A stretch of 64,000 nt of DNA from assembly GCA_037178625.1 (NCBI GenBank), contig CM074127.1:5456001-5520000 (forward strand), in the 5' to 3' direction. Made by a program: the position numbers and the translations under genes. Every line of letters starts with the position of its first letter. The stretch's first letter is position 1. This document shows positions 1-9,381 of this stretch, in pieces. The DNA comes from Skeletonema tropicum. Its lineage: Eukaryota > Bacillariophyta > Thalassiosirophyceae > Thalassiosirales > Thalassiosiraceae. Under the pieces are notes generated by a model. It was not told the DNA's origin. It did no database searches and was given only the letters and a program-made list of their open reading frames with translations.

Positions 1-1
1 T

Positions 2-1660
2 GTGACGTCATGCTTCAAATTTCCTCGGATTCACCCCAGTTTGAGCGGTGCCTTTGGTTTCTACGATAGCCATGGCCTATATCATCTAGCTACTTCAATG
101 GTATTCGGCTCAACAGTCTCTGCCAACCAATGGGAGCCATTTCGGAGGACAATTGAGACATTATCTAAATCCTTCCAAGACGTAGACGGTTTGGTGGAAA
201 AGCATCGACATTACTTGGATATGATTCAGTGGGAAGAAAATGTGCCAGCACCCTCGGTTATTGCAAAAGGATGTGTGATATGCCCGGGAGTCTTAAATAA
301 GGACGGTAATCACGTCACAAGGCCTTCTCGTATGTACGTGGATGACGCTCTCTTAGCAGCTATTAGGCGTGCTTGGATGGAAAGAAAGCTAGCGGCGACA
401 ATTGAAGCTATCTTCTGTGTGATGGGATATCCAGATGAATCTAGACGGCGCTGTCCCCTTTCTTTAGAAAAATGGGGAGAGATGAAGATCAGCCCCTATC
501 AAACTCTGTTAGGATTGCACTATGATACAGTGAAGTTGACTAAAGGAACTACGCCAGAGTATCGAGCTGACCTCTTGGCGTACATCGAGGAGCACTGGCC
601 AATTGTTCGTATAAGGTTTACTGCGCACGATATGCAAGTCCTCATCGGTAAACTGGCTCGCCTAGCAAAGGGCGCACGGTGGGTCTTCCACATTCTCTCC
701 CATGCCTACGATCAGATAGCGCTTGCTCTAGCATCCAACTACAAAATGCTGCGCCGCCATTCTCCCCAGTTCAAAGCATTGATTAGTTGCATCAAGAACG
801 AGCAGATGGGAAAATCCAAGTTATCACAGGATGCGGGACGTATTATATCCTTCGCCCTTAAAAAGGCAAGTCAGCTTGTCCACCGCTCGAGAAGTACATA
901 TGTCATATCAGACCTACTTCGGGAGGACATCGAGTTCTTTCGTCAAGCTTTACGCGAAGACTCTGATATCCCATGGTCATCTCCACTAGCTCATGTCGTT
1001 CTTCGTACTCCACTTGATACACCCTTTGGAGATGCTTGCCTCACTGGATGCGGTGGCTATTGCACCGAGCTAAAATTTTGGTGGCACCTTGCATTTCCTC
1101 CAGAGATCGTTCATCGAACGCTCATCCATCTACGTGACGACTCCGCAGGAAACTTGATCTCCATCAATGCCTTGGAATTCGTTACAGTTATCCTCAATTA
1201 CTGTGCAACTCGTTCGATCATTTCTGAGAGTAATCTCTTCGCGGATGATCCATTCCCTGTTATCCTCTGTATGACGGATAATACTTCTGCATTGAATTGG
1301 GTCAATCATCGGTGTAAAGGTTCTTTGCTTGGCCGGGCTCTTGGTCGACTCTTTGTCGGTCTGCTTATGGATTCACCTCTTGGTATCAATGCAGCATGGA
1401 TCAATACGCACGATAACGAGGTTGCTGATGGTCTTTCACGCTACAAATCGTGTTCGGAAAACGTTGCTAACGGATATCCCACTTTTGATTATTCTCTGCT
1501 TAAACAGAAATACAAGAAGACACTCTCGGAGTGTCGACTTTGGTTACCGAGTTCACGACTGATCTCGCTCGTCTACACAGTATTAACCACCAGGCAAAGT
1601 CCGTCTCTAAAGGAGCTCAGGAGCTTCAAACCACAAGATCTAGGCAGGCTCACTACTTAG
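2..1660 (+). CDS. Reverse transcriptase-RNase H of DIRS-like element (5' truncated by window)
   Basis: This open frame of 552 codons runs in from the left edge, so no true start is visible. The catalytic RT motif is MYVDDALL around residue 112, preceded by a palm-like FGSTVSANQW stretch and followed by thumb-like sequence with HDMQVLIGKLARLAKG. The RNase H part shows the expected acidic residues in order: FGDA near residue 340, INALEF near 394, TDNTSALNWV near 425, and HDNEVADGLSR near 475. It would copy element RNA into DNA and degrade the RNA strand. The frame ends at 1660, 130 bp after the next frame opens, so the recombinase is one frame back (-1). The RT core before YVDD is unusual and may be degenerate. 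Confidence 0.8.
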   Translation: MTSCFKFPRIHPSLSGAFGFYDSHGLYHLATSMVFGSTVSANQWEPFRRTIETLSKSFQDVDGLVEKHRHYLDMIQWEENVPAPSVIAKGCVICPGVLNKDGNHVTRPSRMYVDDALLAAIRRAWMERKLAATIEAIFCVMGYPDESRRRCPLSLEKWGEMKISPYQTLLGLHYDTVKLTKGTTPEYRADLLAYIEEHWPIVRIRFTAHDMQVLIGKLARLAKGARWVFHILSHAYDQIALALASNYKMLRRHSPQFKALISCIKNEQMGKSKLSQDAGRIISFALKKASQLVHRSRSTYVISDLLREDIEFFRQALREDSDIPWSSPLAHVVLRTPLDTPFGDACLTGCGGYCTELKFWWHLAFPPEIVHRTLIHLRDDSAGNLISINALEFVTVILNYCATRSIISESNLFADDPFPVILCMTDNTSALNWVNHRCKGSLLGRALGRLFVGLLMDSPLGINAAWINTHDNEVADGLSRYKSCSENVANGYPTFDYSLLKQKYKKTLSECRLWLPSSRLISLVYTVLTTRQSPSLKELRSFKPQDLGRLTT

Positions 1661-2805
1661 CGTGGTGCAATCATCACAACGTCCTTGATCCAGTCGGCGC
1701 CGCTTCCTCTTATAAGACGTTACTTGGAATGTACTTGCAAAACGTGCGTCTCGGAAATAACTACAACAATAAGCAGACAGTTCGTTCTGCAACTCTCAGA
1801 GGATACGGCGAGGCAGTAAATCAGCTCTTCTTCTTCCGGGGCATGCCTCTGCCTTAGGTTCCAGACGATAAATACAATGATAGCACTGCTGCCATAGCGA
1901 CTCTCGCTGATGAAGAAAGTGTTGCGCTCCAGCGGGAGCCTCTCACAGATGCCATAGCAGCAGAAGCTATTAGTCTAGGGCAGCAAGCAGGTCAAGACTC
2001 AGTTGATAATTTGGTCGCTAATATGATTTGTCTCTCACGATTCGTCGGCCCTCGCCTGTCAGAGTACGCCAACAAACAGATGAAGAAAATTACGTATCAC
2101 ACCTGGGGATCAGGTAACAAAATTGTTCGTGCTTGGATAGCGACGGACTTTACATTCTACGATAAGACGGGCGTTCAGATTCACCTACATCGCCGGTCAA
2201 GCGATGAAATTATTAGCCTTTACCCACAGATACACTACATGAGAGTTACCTGGCGTATCCAAAAGAATCGCAGAAATGGGCAATCACTCAAAATACCTGT
2301 TGAAATAGCTCATAGGGAAGTTTGTCCTGTCTACAATGCACTGCAAATCGTCATGCGAAAGATTCGTCTGGATCCGACGAACCTGGACACGCCTGTCTGC
2401 GTCTATGTTGCAAAAAACTCGACAGCATCCCTGTATCTCACGGGAAACAAGGTGAAGACCCTCATCCATAGGGCTATTGACAACGTCAATCCTACTATGT
2501 CAGCTGAAGAGCGCCAAAAATACTCGGCGCACTCCCTTCGAGTTTGGGCATGCGTTCTTCTTGATCAAGCGAACAAACCTCCATCTTTCATTAAACAACG
2601 CCTACGATGGCAAGGTGAAAGTTACAGGCTCTATCTTCGTGACACGTTGCACCAATCGCAATCCCACCGTGACGCGCTTTCTGCCAACACGAATGCAATC
2701 ATCTCTGCGCTCTCAGCCAATGCAGAGAATATTATCTCTGCTATTGGTACCCCCGAAGGTGGTACTCACGATGAATCTTCTGAACTTCACGACGAAGAGG
2801 ATTAG
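1531..2805 (+). pseudogene. Tyrosine recombinase of DIRS-like element, one in-frame stop
   Basis: The frame opening at 1531 and the frame running to 2805 are the same frame, broken only by a TAG at 1855-1857. The stretch between (1858-2010) translates without other stops. The catalytic set is visible: an arginine in FVGPRLSEY, then HSLRVW (H-x-x-R), then RWQGESYRLYLRD with the candidate nucleophilic tyrosine. Tyrosine recombinases integrate the circular cDNA of DIRS-type elements without a DDE integrase. No good ATG is seen near 1531 (the frame opens on GTG), so expression by frameshift or overlap from the RT frame is likely in an intact relative. A single recent nonsense mutation explains the break. 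Stop readthrough is an alternative I consider unlikely. Confidence 0.75.
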
Positions 2806-3025
2806 AACGAAGGTCATTGGATGATTATCCACCAACATCTCGCTAATATTAACACCTATGTATTACATGGAATACCACTTGTCTTGACTCAGTATGATTC
2901 AAAACATCAAAATTTTTTTTCTTTTTGCAAGTCAGCTTGTTCCTCATGGCAGCTATCACAAAAGATTGTGCTTGGTTTCTCTAGCATCATTATATAATGC
3001 TAGACGCACTCAACCTGCCTTGTGG

Positions 3026-3229
3026 CGGTCGGCCTGCTGGGGCCAGAACGATTGGGACCTTAATCCCAAAGTAGTTCTAATGGTATAGACAGCCCAATTT
3101 GTCATGCAACTTGGACTGTCCCCTTTTCCATAATTGTCCCAGACTGTCCTTAAGATCTTTTGTGTATGTAGTTGTCAGTGAAGTAGCAATCTGACGCGCA
3201 ACGAGTTTTTCCACCGCCCCGATGGAAAA
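3026..3229 (+). repeat. Direct repeat, copy 1 (candidate B1 of split direct repeats)
   Basis: The ~200 bp sequence starting CGGTCGGCCTGCTGGGGCC and ending GCCCCGATGGAAAA recurs at 3612-3811. Apart from an extra 4 bp (one additional TATG-type step near 3165) the two copies look the same over most of their length. The repeat lies after the recombinase gene and contains short palindromes such as TTGGGA...TCCCAA. Confidence 0.85.
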
Positions 3230-3611
3230 TCGCAGGTAGCGGATGGAGCGGATGAGCTTTCAATGGCTCTCTCCTTCCCCCATTTCCCCTGCGCCTCGTC
3301 GCGCCACTTTCTTTACCATTTTGACTTCTTCGGGAGTACCAATTGAGATGGATTCCCAATTGTTCTCTGTTCCAATGCTTCTGCAGTCATCGGTCATACA
3401 TAATACTGTCTCATGTCCGTCTAATTCCACCGTGGAAGACCACGTCAATCAGGATCCAAAGATCCTCAAAATCGGCAAGCAGTCTCCTCAGTTTTGTTTT
3501 CGACAAGCAAAAACATTGCAATCGAGAACACCTCTAGTATTATCACCGATTTTGATAGCCATTGAAAGTTTTCCCCACCCACCCAGCCCTTTTCTTACCC
3601 ACCCTCCCTAT

Positions 3612-3811
3612 CGGTCGGCCTGCTGGGGCCAGAACGATTGGGACCTTAATCCCAAAGTAGTTCTAATGGTATAGACAGCCCAATTTGTCATGCAACTTGG
3701 ACTGTCCCCTTTTCCATAATTGTCCCAGACTGTCCTTAAGATCTTTTGTGTAGTTGTCAGTGAAGTAGCAATCTGACGCGCAACGAGTTTTTCCACCGCC
3801 CCGATGGAAAA
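3612..3811 (+). repeat. Direct repeat, copy 2 (candidate B2; right end of element)
   Basis: Second copy of the 3026-3229 sequence. Flanking sequence differs on both sides, so the repeat has sharp borders. Sequence after 3811 is shared with the upstream region of the third glycosyltransferase copy (AAAGGAAACGTACTAAATTC near 3849 and 10385), which places the element boundary at about 3811. Confidence 0.85.
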
Positions 3812-4020
3812 ATTCATAATACAGCCACGTCACGAGACAGTGATGCCAAAAGGAAACGTACTAAATTCGTCCTGAAACAAGGGAATACATACTTTTATGC
3901 TTGTCCTGAAAGACATGCAGAATGGCCCCCTACCTCAGTACTTAATACAAATGATGTATTATAAGTATCCGTGATTACATCCTTTCTGATGGCCACGCCT
4001 CACCATCACCACCCAATAGC

Positions 4021-4162
4021 CATTTTATGTACGCACTGCGAACGGCACTTCGCTTGTGCTTTCAATTGTAACTACGAAGAACGAAGTTGGTCGATGCAAT
4101 CAAGCTGTCTATCTTCTACTCCTACTTGAAAATGACTGCAACAAACTAACTCTTTGATTAAG
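4021..4162 (+). promoter_or_regulatory. Conserved 5' flank of glycosyltransferase-like copy A
   Basis: The run from about 4027 (TACGCACTGCGAACGGCACT) through CTTTCAATTGTAACTACGAAGAACG to GGTCGATG is nearly the same as 10751-10824 before copy C. Conservation in two dispersed copies next to the start codon suggests the shared core promoter or 5' UTR, or simply the duplication unit. Copy B has a diverged version around 6620-6680. Confidence 0.5.
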
Positions 4163-5450
4163 ATGATGCTACGCAGTTACAGTCAACCTTTTCCACGGCG
4201 CAAACTCATTCTGATCCTCTCTTCAATCGGCGCTCTTCTCGCAATCGACGCTCTTCTCGGCACAACATTATTTTTCAGTCAGCCGTTAGAAAACGATCTG
4301 GACAATCAAGTGCATGCGGCACGAAATTATGCTCTACGCTCCTCTTCTTCGTCGGAGTTGTCAGCACACCAGGATGATAGGAATGGCGCGAAAACGATCT
4401 CGTATGTCACTTCATTCTGGGCGAGAGAACGACCTACAACAAGAGTGATTCCACACCGCAGAGAAATGGAGGCAGCTTTACTGGCCAATATTTATAACCC
4501 TCATATCGATCAAGTGGTTGTATTTCTCGACGGGGTATCTACCGGTGATGAGGTTGATGAGGAACATAAATCATCCTGTGATCATTTTCATCGAGATATG
4601 GCGGAAATCAGACATCGATTTCTCAAGATTGTCGCTTCGGAAGTGAATGCACATCATAATGGCGTAGACCCAATGTCAAAAGTGGAATGCGTCAATGTCT
4701 TCAATGGTCAACCGACCTATCATCAAATGTTCCTTTATGCGCTATCGGACGTCGTCACAGGAGATATAGTAGTCATGGCCAACGCTGATATGGTATTTGA
4801 TGATTCTATTTCCAAGGCGAAGAAATTGAAGGAAGACGTGTTAGCTGTACTGGGAACACGGGGATTCTCGCTGGACATTCCTGCATCGACAAAACAATTC
4901 TATGATGCCATAGTGAGATTTGCAGGGTCTTCTCAACAACTGAAAGATTGGGATGTCGACCAGTGCAATAACAATCATTGGTCATGGGTAAGTAATCGAT
5001 GAAATGAATACTTTCACTTACTAATGACACTTCCACTTACCCCATAAACTCCTCCTTTGCCAGGATACATGGATTTTCCACAAGAAGTCAATCCAAGGGA
5101 ACCTACAAGAGGAACATTTTCAGAGACCAAATATCAAGAATGAAATGGCGTTCTTTTATATGAATGAGAATGGTGCTGAAAATGCAGCGCTATGGGCTAT
5201 GGAACAATCTGCTAACTTCGCAACAACCTACAATGCATGTGATGAAATACAGTCCTGGTCGTTTCATTTGACGCCAAAGACACATCATGACCAGGGAACT
5301 CCGTGGCCAGCAGGAGATCGTGGAATTGGCCGAAATCCGAATAGAAGGCTCGTTCCTTGGCCTTGGGGCGGATCTGAAAGGCAAAAGGGGTTTTCTCCTC
5401 CGTATCCTCCGAAACGGTGTGAGAAGGAAAGTGGTTGTTTCTACGAATAA
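4163..5450 (+). CDS. Glycosyltransferase-like type II membrane protein, copy A
   Basis: Exons 4163-4987 and 5064-5450 (intron GTAAGT...CCAG, 76 bp, phase 0) give about 403 residues. Residues ~10-35 form a single hydrophobic anchor after basic residues (RRKLILIL...), as in Golgi type II enzymes. The central part holds ISYVTSFWARERPTTR, an HIDQVVVFLDGVS strand, and GDIVVMANADMVFDD, which resembles the metal-binding DxD region of GT-A folds. The C-terminal part has WDTWIFHKKS and MNENGAENAALWAM...SWSFHLT, matching the GCDN-RIAYEL...IHLHLT pattern of uncharacterised GT-A-like proteins in algae. Donor and acceptor sugars are unknown. The upstream ATG used by copies B and C is out of frame here because of a 2-nt difference, so the start is moved to 4163. 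The intron sits 8 nt further downstream in the coding sequence than in B and C. Confidence 0.7.
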
Positions 5451-6194
5451 GGATTTGGATTTGCTCATGTGACAATAGTGGAGAATAACGATGCCATCCT
5501 CTTGACTCTTCGTCGCTAACATCAGTTTTAGACCTTACATTCTCCTACAACATACCGATGACGGAGAAAGTCACCACTAGTGAGACCAGGCACGTTCCTC
5601 GCTATGCAGCTCATGGCTGTTTCGTTTTCTTGAAGAGTGGCTTTCTTGCATCTCTTTTCCACCACCTAAGGCATCATCTCTTTTCCCACCTCTCAGACCT
5701 CAGACTAGACTTTGCATGCTTACTATCGTTCATCGATACTCCAAATCAACCTTTCCCATCTTCTTTCTGCAAGACAGCAGGTAAATGTGCAAAAAGGCAT
5801 AAATTCGTCTCGTGTGTGGAGCGCAAAGACTGCCCCTTTATTACTATGTAACAGAAATTTTAAAGTACGTCTGGCTGTCTTATTAGATATTTTCTGCATC
5901 ATTTCGAGATTTTCCCACGTCCATCACCTCTAACAAGACGAACCCATAGCTTAACGCTTGGTTGCATACATTATGTTATGTACTCTATTGTAAAGATCCA
6001 TCAGGTCAAGTATTGCAAGACGTGAGACCTGTACCTATTACCTATCCAAGGCTTTCAAGCTTCAAAGTCATTAGGTACTTACTTACTCCTATCAACGTGG
6101 AACGTCGTCATGAAGCGGTATCCGACTTCTTCGTGATTAAAAGGGTCCGCCCGTAACCAGTGCGAAGGACAATGAAGCGGCACTGGAAGCTGGA
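5451..6194. other. Intergenic, no gene seen
   Basis: Short open frames here (for example 5558-5851) have no recognisable motif, no paralogue behind copies B and C, and biased composition. I see nothing supportable. Confidence 0.6.
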
Positions 6195-6505
6195 AGCACG
6201 GGAACCTGGGGGTTGACACGTCGGGATGAAGTGATGCGACAAGTGTTTGCTATAAGATTTAAGTCGTGTTTCTCAAAAATCGAGCGTTGAGGTTGGTTAC
6301 TGATGCGATTGCCTATTCCTGCGAAAATTTATGGCGTATCTGTGGCGTCGGCAGCAAGTTTTAGCAGAAAGGGCCATAAAACATTAGCCTCAACGCTCGA
6401 TTTTTGAGAACCGTAACTTAAATCTTATAGCAAATACCCGTCGCCCGTCGCATCGCCACTAACACTAACAAAAATCAGCCACTGTCAACCCCAGGTTCCC
6501 GTGCT
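6195..6505. repeat. Inverted-repeat (foldback/MITE-like) element, ~311 bp
   Basis: The left end reads AGCACGGGAACCTGGGGG and the right end is its reverse complement (CCCCAGGTTCCCGTGCT), with one G difference. A second inner pair, GCTATAAGATTTAAGT against ACTTAAATCTTATAGC and TCTCAAAAATCGAGCGTTGAGG against CCTCAACGCTCGATTTTTGAGA, shows that the arms extend ~100 bp, with some interruptions, around a ~70 bp centre. No coding capacity. A target duplication could not be settled by eye. It could be a non-autonomous DNA transposon or an inverted duplication. Confidence 0.75.
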
Positions 6506-6769
6506 GAAGGGTTCTTCCTTCTTCCTTCGCCTTTTAGTGAAAGACGCCTGCGTGACTATTCAGAGGGTCATTTTGATATGATGTGATATGATCAAACTGG
6601 CATTTGGTTGGTAATGGTTACGCTGCGCTCTGTGCTTTCAATTTCCCACGAAGACCAAGCTGCAATCGACGGAGCCAATCCAGCACACTTCTTGGCTTGT
6701 CTGTCAGATAGATTAGTACTCCCCGCATAAATGCCCTGAAATCTTCTATCAAGATTGTTCTACACACTG
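6506..6769. promoter_or_regulatory. 5' flank of glycosyltransferase-like copy B
   Basis: Contains a diverged version of the flank before copies A and C (for example CTGCGCTCTGTGCTTTCAATT near 6626). Nothing else is recognised. Confidence 0.35.
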
Positions 6770-8048
6770 ATGACTGCAACGAAATTACACTCATTGATTG
6801 TGATGTTGCATCAACCCTATCCACGGCGCAAACTCATTCTGATCCTCTTTACAATCGGCTTTTTTCTCGGCACAACATTTTTCAGTCATCATCTAGAAAA
6901 CGATCTGGATGATCAAGTGCATGCGGCACGAAATTATGCTCTACGCTCCTCTTCTTCGTCGGAGTTGTCAGCACACCAGGATGATAGGAATGGCGCTAAA
7001 ACGATCTCGTATGTCACTTCATTCTGGGCGAGAGAACGACCTACAACAAGAGTGATTCCACACCGCAGAGAAATGGAGGCCGCCTTACTGGCCAACATTT
7101 ATAACCCTCACATCGATCAAGTGGTTGTATTTCTCGACGGGGTGTCTACTGGTGAGGATGTTGATGAGGAACATAAATCATCTTGTGCTCATTTTCATCG
7201 AGACATGGCGGAAATCAGGCATCGATTTCTCAAGCTGACTAATTTTGCAAAAAGACATCGTGATGGCGTAGACCCAATGTCAAAAGTGGCATGCGTTGAC
7301 GTCGTCACTGGGCAGCCTACCTATCATCAAATGTTCCTCAATGCGTTGTCCAACGTGGTTACAGGAGATATAGTAGTCATGGCCAACGCTGATATGGCAT
7401 TTGACAATTCTATTTCCAAGGCGAAGAAATTGAAGGAGGACGTGTTAGCTGTACTGGGAACACAGGGATTCTCGCCGGATATTCCTGCATCGACACAACA
7501 ATTCTATGATGCCATAGTAGGGACAGAATATACCCTTCGCAGAGAAAAGGATTCCAATAAGTGCAAAGTCAATCCATGTAAGTCGCTCAAAGTATTGCTC
7601 GTTTTCTCGCTTCTTCGCTCAAACACTCACAATACTTTTCGCTCCTCCAGGGTCGTGGGATACTTGGATTTTCCACAAGAAGTCAATCCAGGGGCAATTG
7701 CAAGAGGAACATTTCCAGCGGCCAAGTATCATTAGTAATGAAATGACATCCTTTTATATGAATGAGAATGGTGCTGAAAATGCAGCTCTGTGGGCCATGG
7801 AACAATCTGCTAACTTTGCAACAACCTACAATGCATGTGATAAGATACAATCCTGGTCATTTCATTTGACGTCAAAGACGCATCATAGTCAGGGACTGTC
7901 AAAGTGGTCAGTAGATGGTAATAGGGCGTTCATTCCCAAGCCTTGGGGTGGTTCGAAGGTGAGACCAAGATTTAATGGCAAGAGACAAGAATCTCCTCCG
8001 TATCCTCCGAAATGGTGCGAGAAGGAAGATGGTTGTTTTATTGATTGA
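6770..8048 (+). CDS. Glycosyltransferase-like type II membrane protein, copy B
   Basis: Exons 6770-7577 and 7651-8048 (intron GTAAGT...CCAG, 73 bp, phase 1, splitting the Trp codon of NPWSWDTWIFHKKS) give about 401 residues. The domain order is as in copy A: N-terminal anchor near residues 15-35, TSFWARERP block, DGVSTG, GDIVVMANADMAFD (DxD-like), WDTWIFHKKS, then the NGAENAALWAM and SWSFHLT blocks. Compared with A and C it has its own changes in the stem and in the stretch before the intron (TEYTLRREKDSNKCKVNPW), so it is the most diverged copy. The start at 6770 (MTATKLHSL) matches the start of copy C. All key blocks are intact, so it is probably functional. Confidence 0.7.
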
Positions 8049-9025
8049 GAGTAGAACATATGATCGTGATGTGGTTCGGGAATAGATATGATAAAAAGGA
8101 GACAAACTTTGTGTATGACAAAGAAGCAGACAAAGAAACTACTTTGCGATTTAAGATGTGGGACGATTGACGTGAAATTATTCTTTGAACTTGAACTCAG
8201 AGTACATACCATCCATCAACACTTTTGATGAGGACGAAAAACCGCAGCAATCATCCAGCAGAAAAATCTTTCTAAAAATAGAAGAGTCAATCATTATTTG
8301 TTGCCCATCGATTTTTCATTCCTGCTGTTGGCCACAGAGAAGATGAACATGAGAGATAGGCCTGTTTGGACAAGTCCATAGGGAAAAGACTCTGCAGAAC
8401 GAGAGGGTCTTGGCAACAGGAAGCTGGGGGTTTTGTTGTTGCCTTGGCATTGTCATAAGTACGCCACCGGAATCATGGACACATCGCTGAGAAAAGAGCA
8501 AAAGGATGATGATCATGAGTGAATCCACGGGACAGCTCGTCACAAAGATAACGAGATGGAGAGAGTCAATACCAAAATAATAGACGCAGCCGACACGGTA
8601 TAGACAACGTATAGGCCTTGATTCGGGCGAAGATACGGCGAGATTCCAACACACTGCTCTGTAGATCATGGGAGAGAGAGAGAGAGACCTTCATTCCTCA
8701 GTCACGATCAAGTCTGCAGCGTTCTTAGCTGCATAAGTTGCTTTGCTTCCACTTCCAGGATAGATGTATACACGTCATTCATCTATCAGAGAAAACGAGG
8801 AGAAGAAGATTTTGCACCGTTTGTATCAGCTTAACAGGTATAGGGAAGAACCCTGCTCACCATCCCTCGCACAGTACGAGATATCAAACCAAACAAAATG
8901 ACAAAAACAGGAATTAAAATCCTACATTTCATCAACGCCGCAAGAAAGAATTGAAATTCTGTTCCTCCAACATACAAGTCGTGCCAAGGGTAAATAAGCA
9001 GTCGTGCTTTTAGAAAATGAAGCCC
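8049..9025 (+). repeat. 3' flank of copy B, duplicated behind copy C
   Basis: Starting right after the stop codon, GAGAGTAGAACATATGAT and long following stretches recur at 12166-12672, including TTGTTGCCCATCGATTTTTC near 8298/12399 and TTGCCTTGGCATTGTCATAA near 8439/12541. Copy B has ~430 bp (about 8476-8905) that copy C lacks. No gene seen. Confidence 0.75.
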
Positions 9026-9033
9026 AACGATCC

Positions 9034-9381
9034 TAGGTATGTTCGATGTGTGGCTCGGAAACCAGGCAGCTCTCAGTATGTGAAGGCTGTTGCCTCAAGG
9101 CCGGTTGTAATGGACGCATGAAGCTCGTGTACTCCGAGTCTGCGCTCCAGACACAGCTCAAATATTTTGATTCCTTGTTTGATATTGAGCATGCTTGCAA
9201 GCAACTCTTGAAGACTAAAGCGACTATTACGGAGAAGGAAGTGCTAAAGAATTTGAGAAAAGATGACAAGAGCACCTTCAAGCTATTGCATGGCTTCACT
9301 AGTGACTCTTTGAACAAAAGTGGATACAATTGGGTCACCAATCAATTTTTCCAAACCCTCTTTGGGGGTATCAGGCCGTAA
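9034..9381 (+). pseudogene. POLA1: Orphan C-terminal zinc-binding piece of DNA polymerase alpha catalytic subunit
   Basis: The frame holds a Cys-rich start (VCSMCGSETRQL, then VCEGCCLKAGCNG), followed by MKLVYSESALQTQLKYF, DSLFDIEHACKQLL and a tail SGYNWVTNQFFQTLFGG. The family's second zinc module is followed by a YSEKALYNQL-FYR-IFD segment and ends in an SGY...V...LF.G tail, and this piece has the same order and spacing. The rest of the polymerase, including the exonuclease and polymerase domains, is absent from the flanks. Upstream the frame is closed by TAG at 9034, which could be the AG of a former splice acceptor. The first ATG is 9046. It lies exactly at the edge of the sequence duplicated with copy C and is absent there. 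I read it as a displaced terminal exon. Expression as a 111-residue protein is possible but unlikely. Confidence 0.7.

Larger units (their letters stand above)
1..3811 (+). mobile_element. DIRS/Ngaro-type tyrosine-recombinase retroelement, right part
   Basis: The left edge cuts the element, so the 5' end and any gag-like gene are not visible. In order it carries a reverse transcriptase-RNase H reading frame (2-1660), an overlapping tyrosine recombinase frame (1531-2805), and after these a ~200 bp direct repeat present twice (3026-3229 and 3612-3811) with ~380 bp between. RT plus RNase H plus tyrosine recombinase instead of a DDE integrase is diagnostic of DIRS-like retroelements. A repeated segment beyond the genes, spaced by a second block, is the B1-A2-B2 arrangement expected of split direct repeats in Ngaro/PAT elements. 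The matching A1 block would lie left of the window, so the subgroup is inferred. The internal stop in the recombinase suggests this copy is inactive. Confidence 0.8.

Noticed and set aside
1855..1857. TAG as programmed readthrough or recoded codon in the recombinase
   Set aside because: No readthrough context recognised, other genes in the window use TAG as a normal stop (for example 18659-18661), so a mutation is simpler.
5558..5933. Two overlapping frames after copy A
   Set aside because: Not conserved behind copies B and C and no motif.
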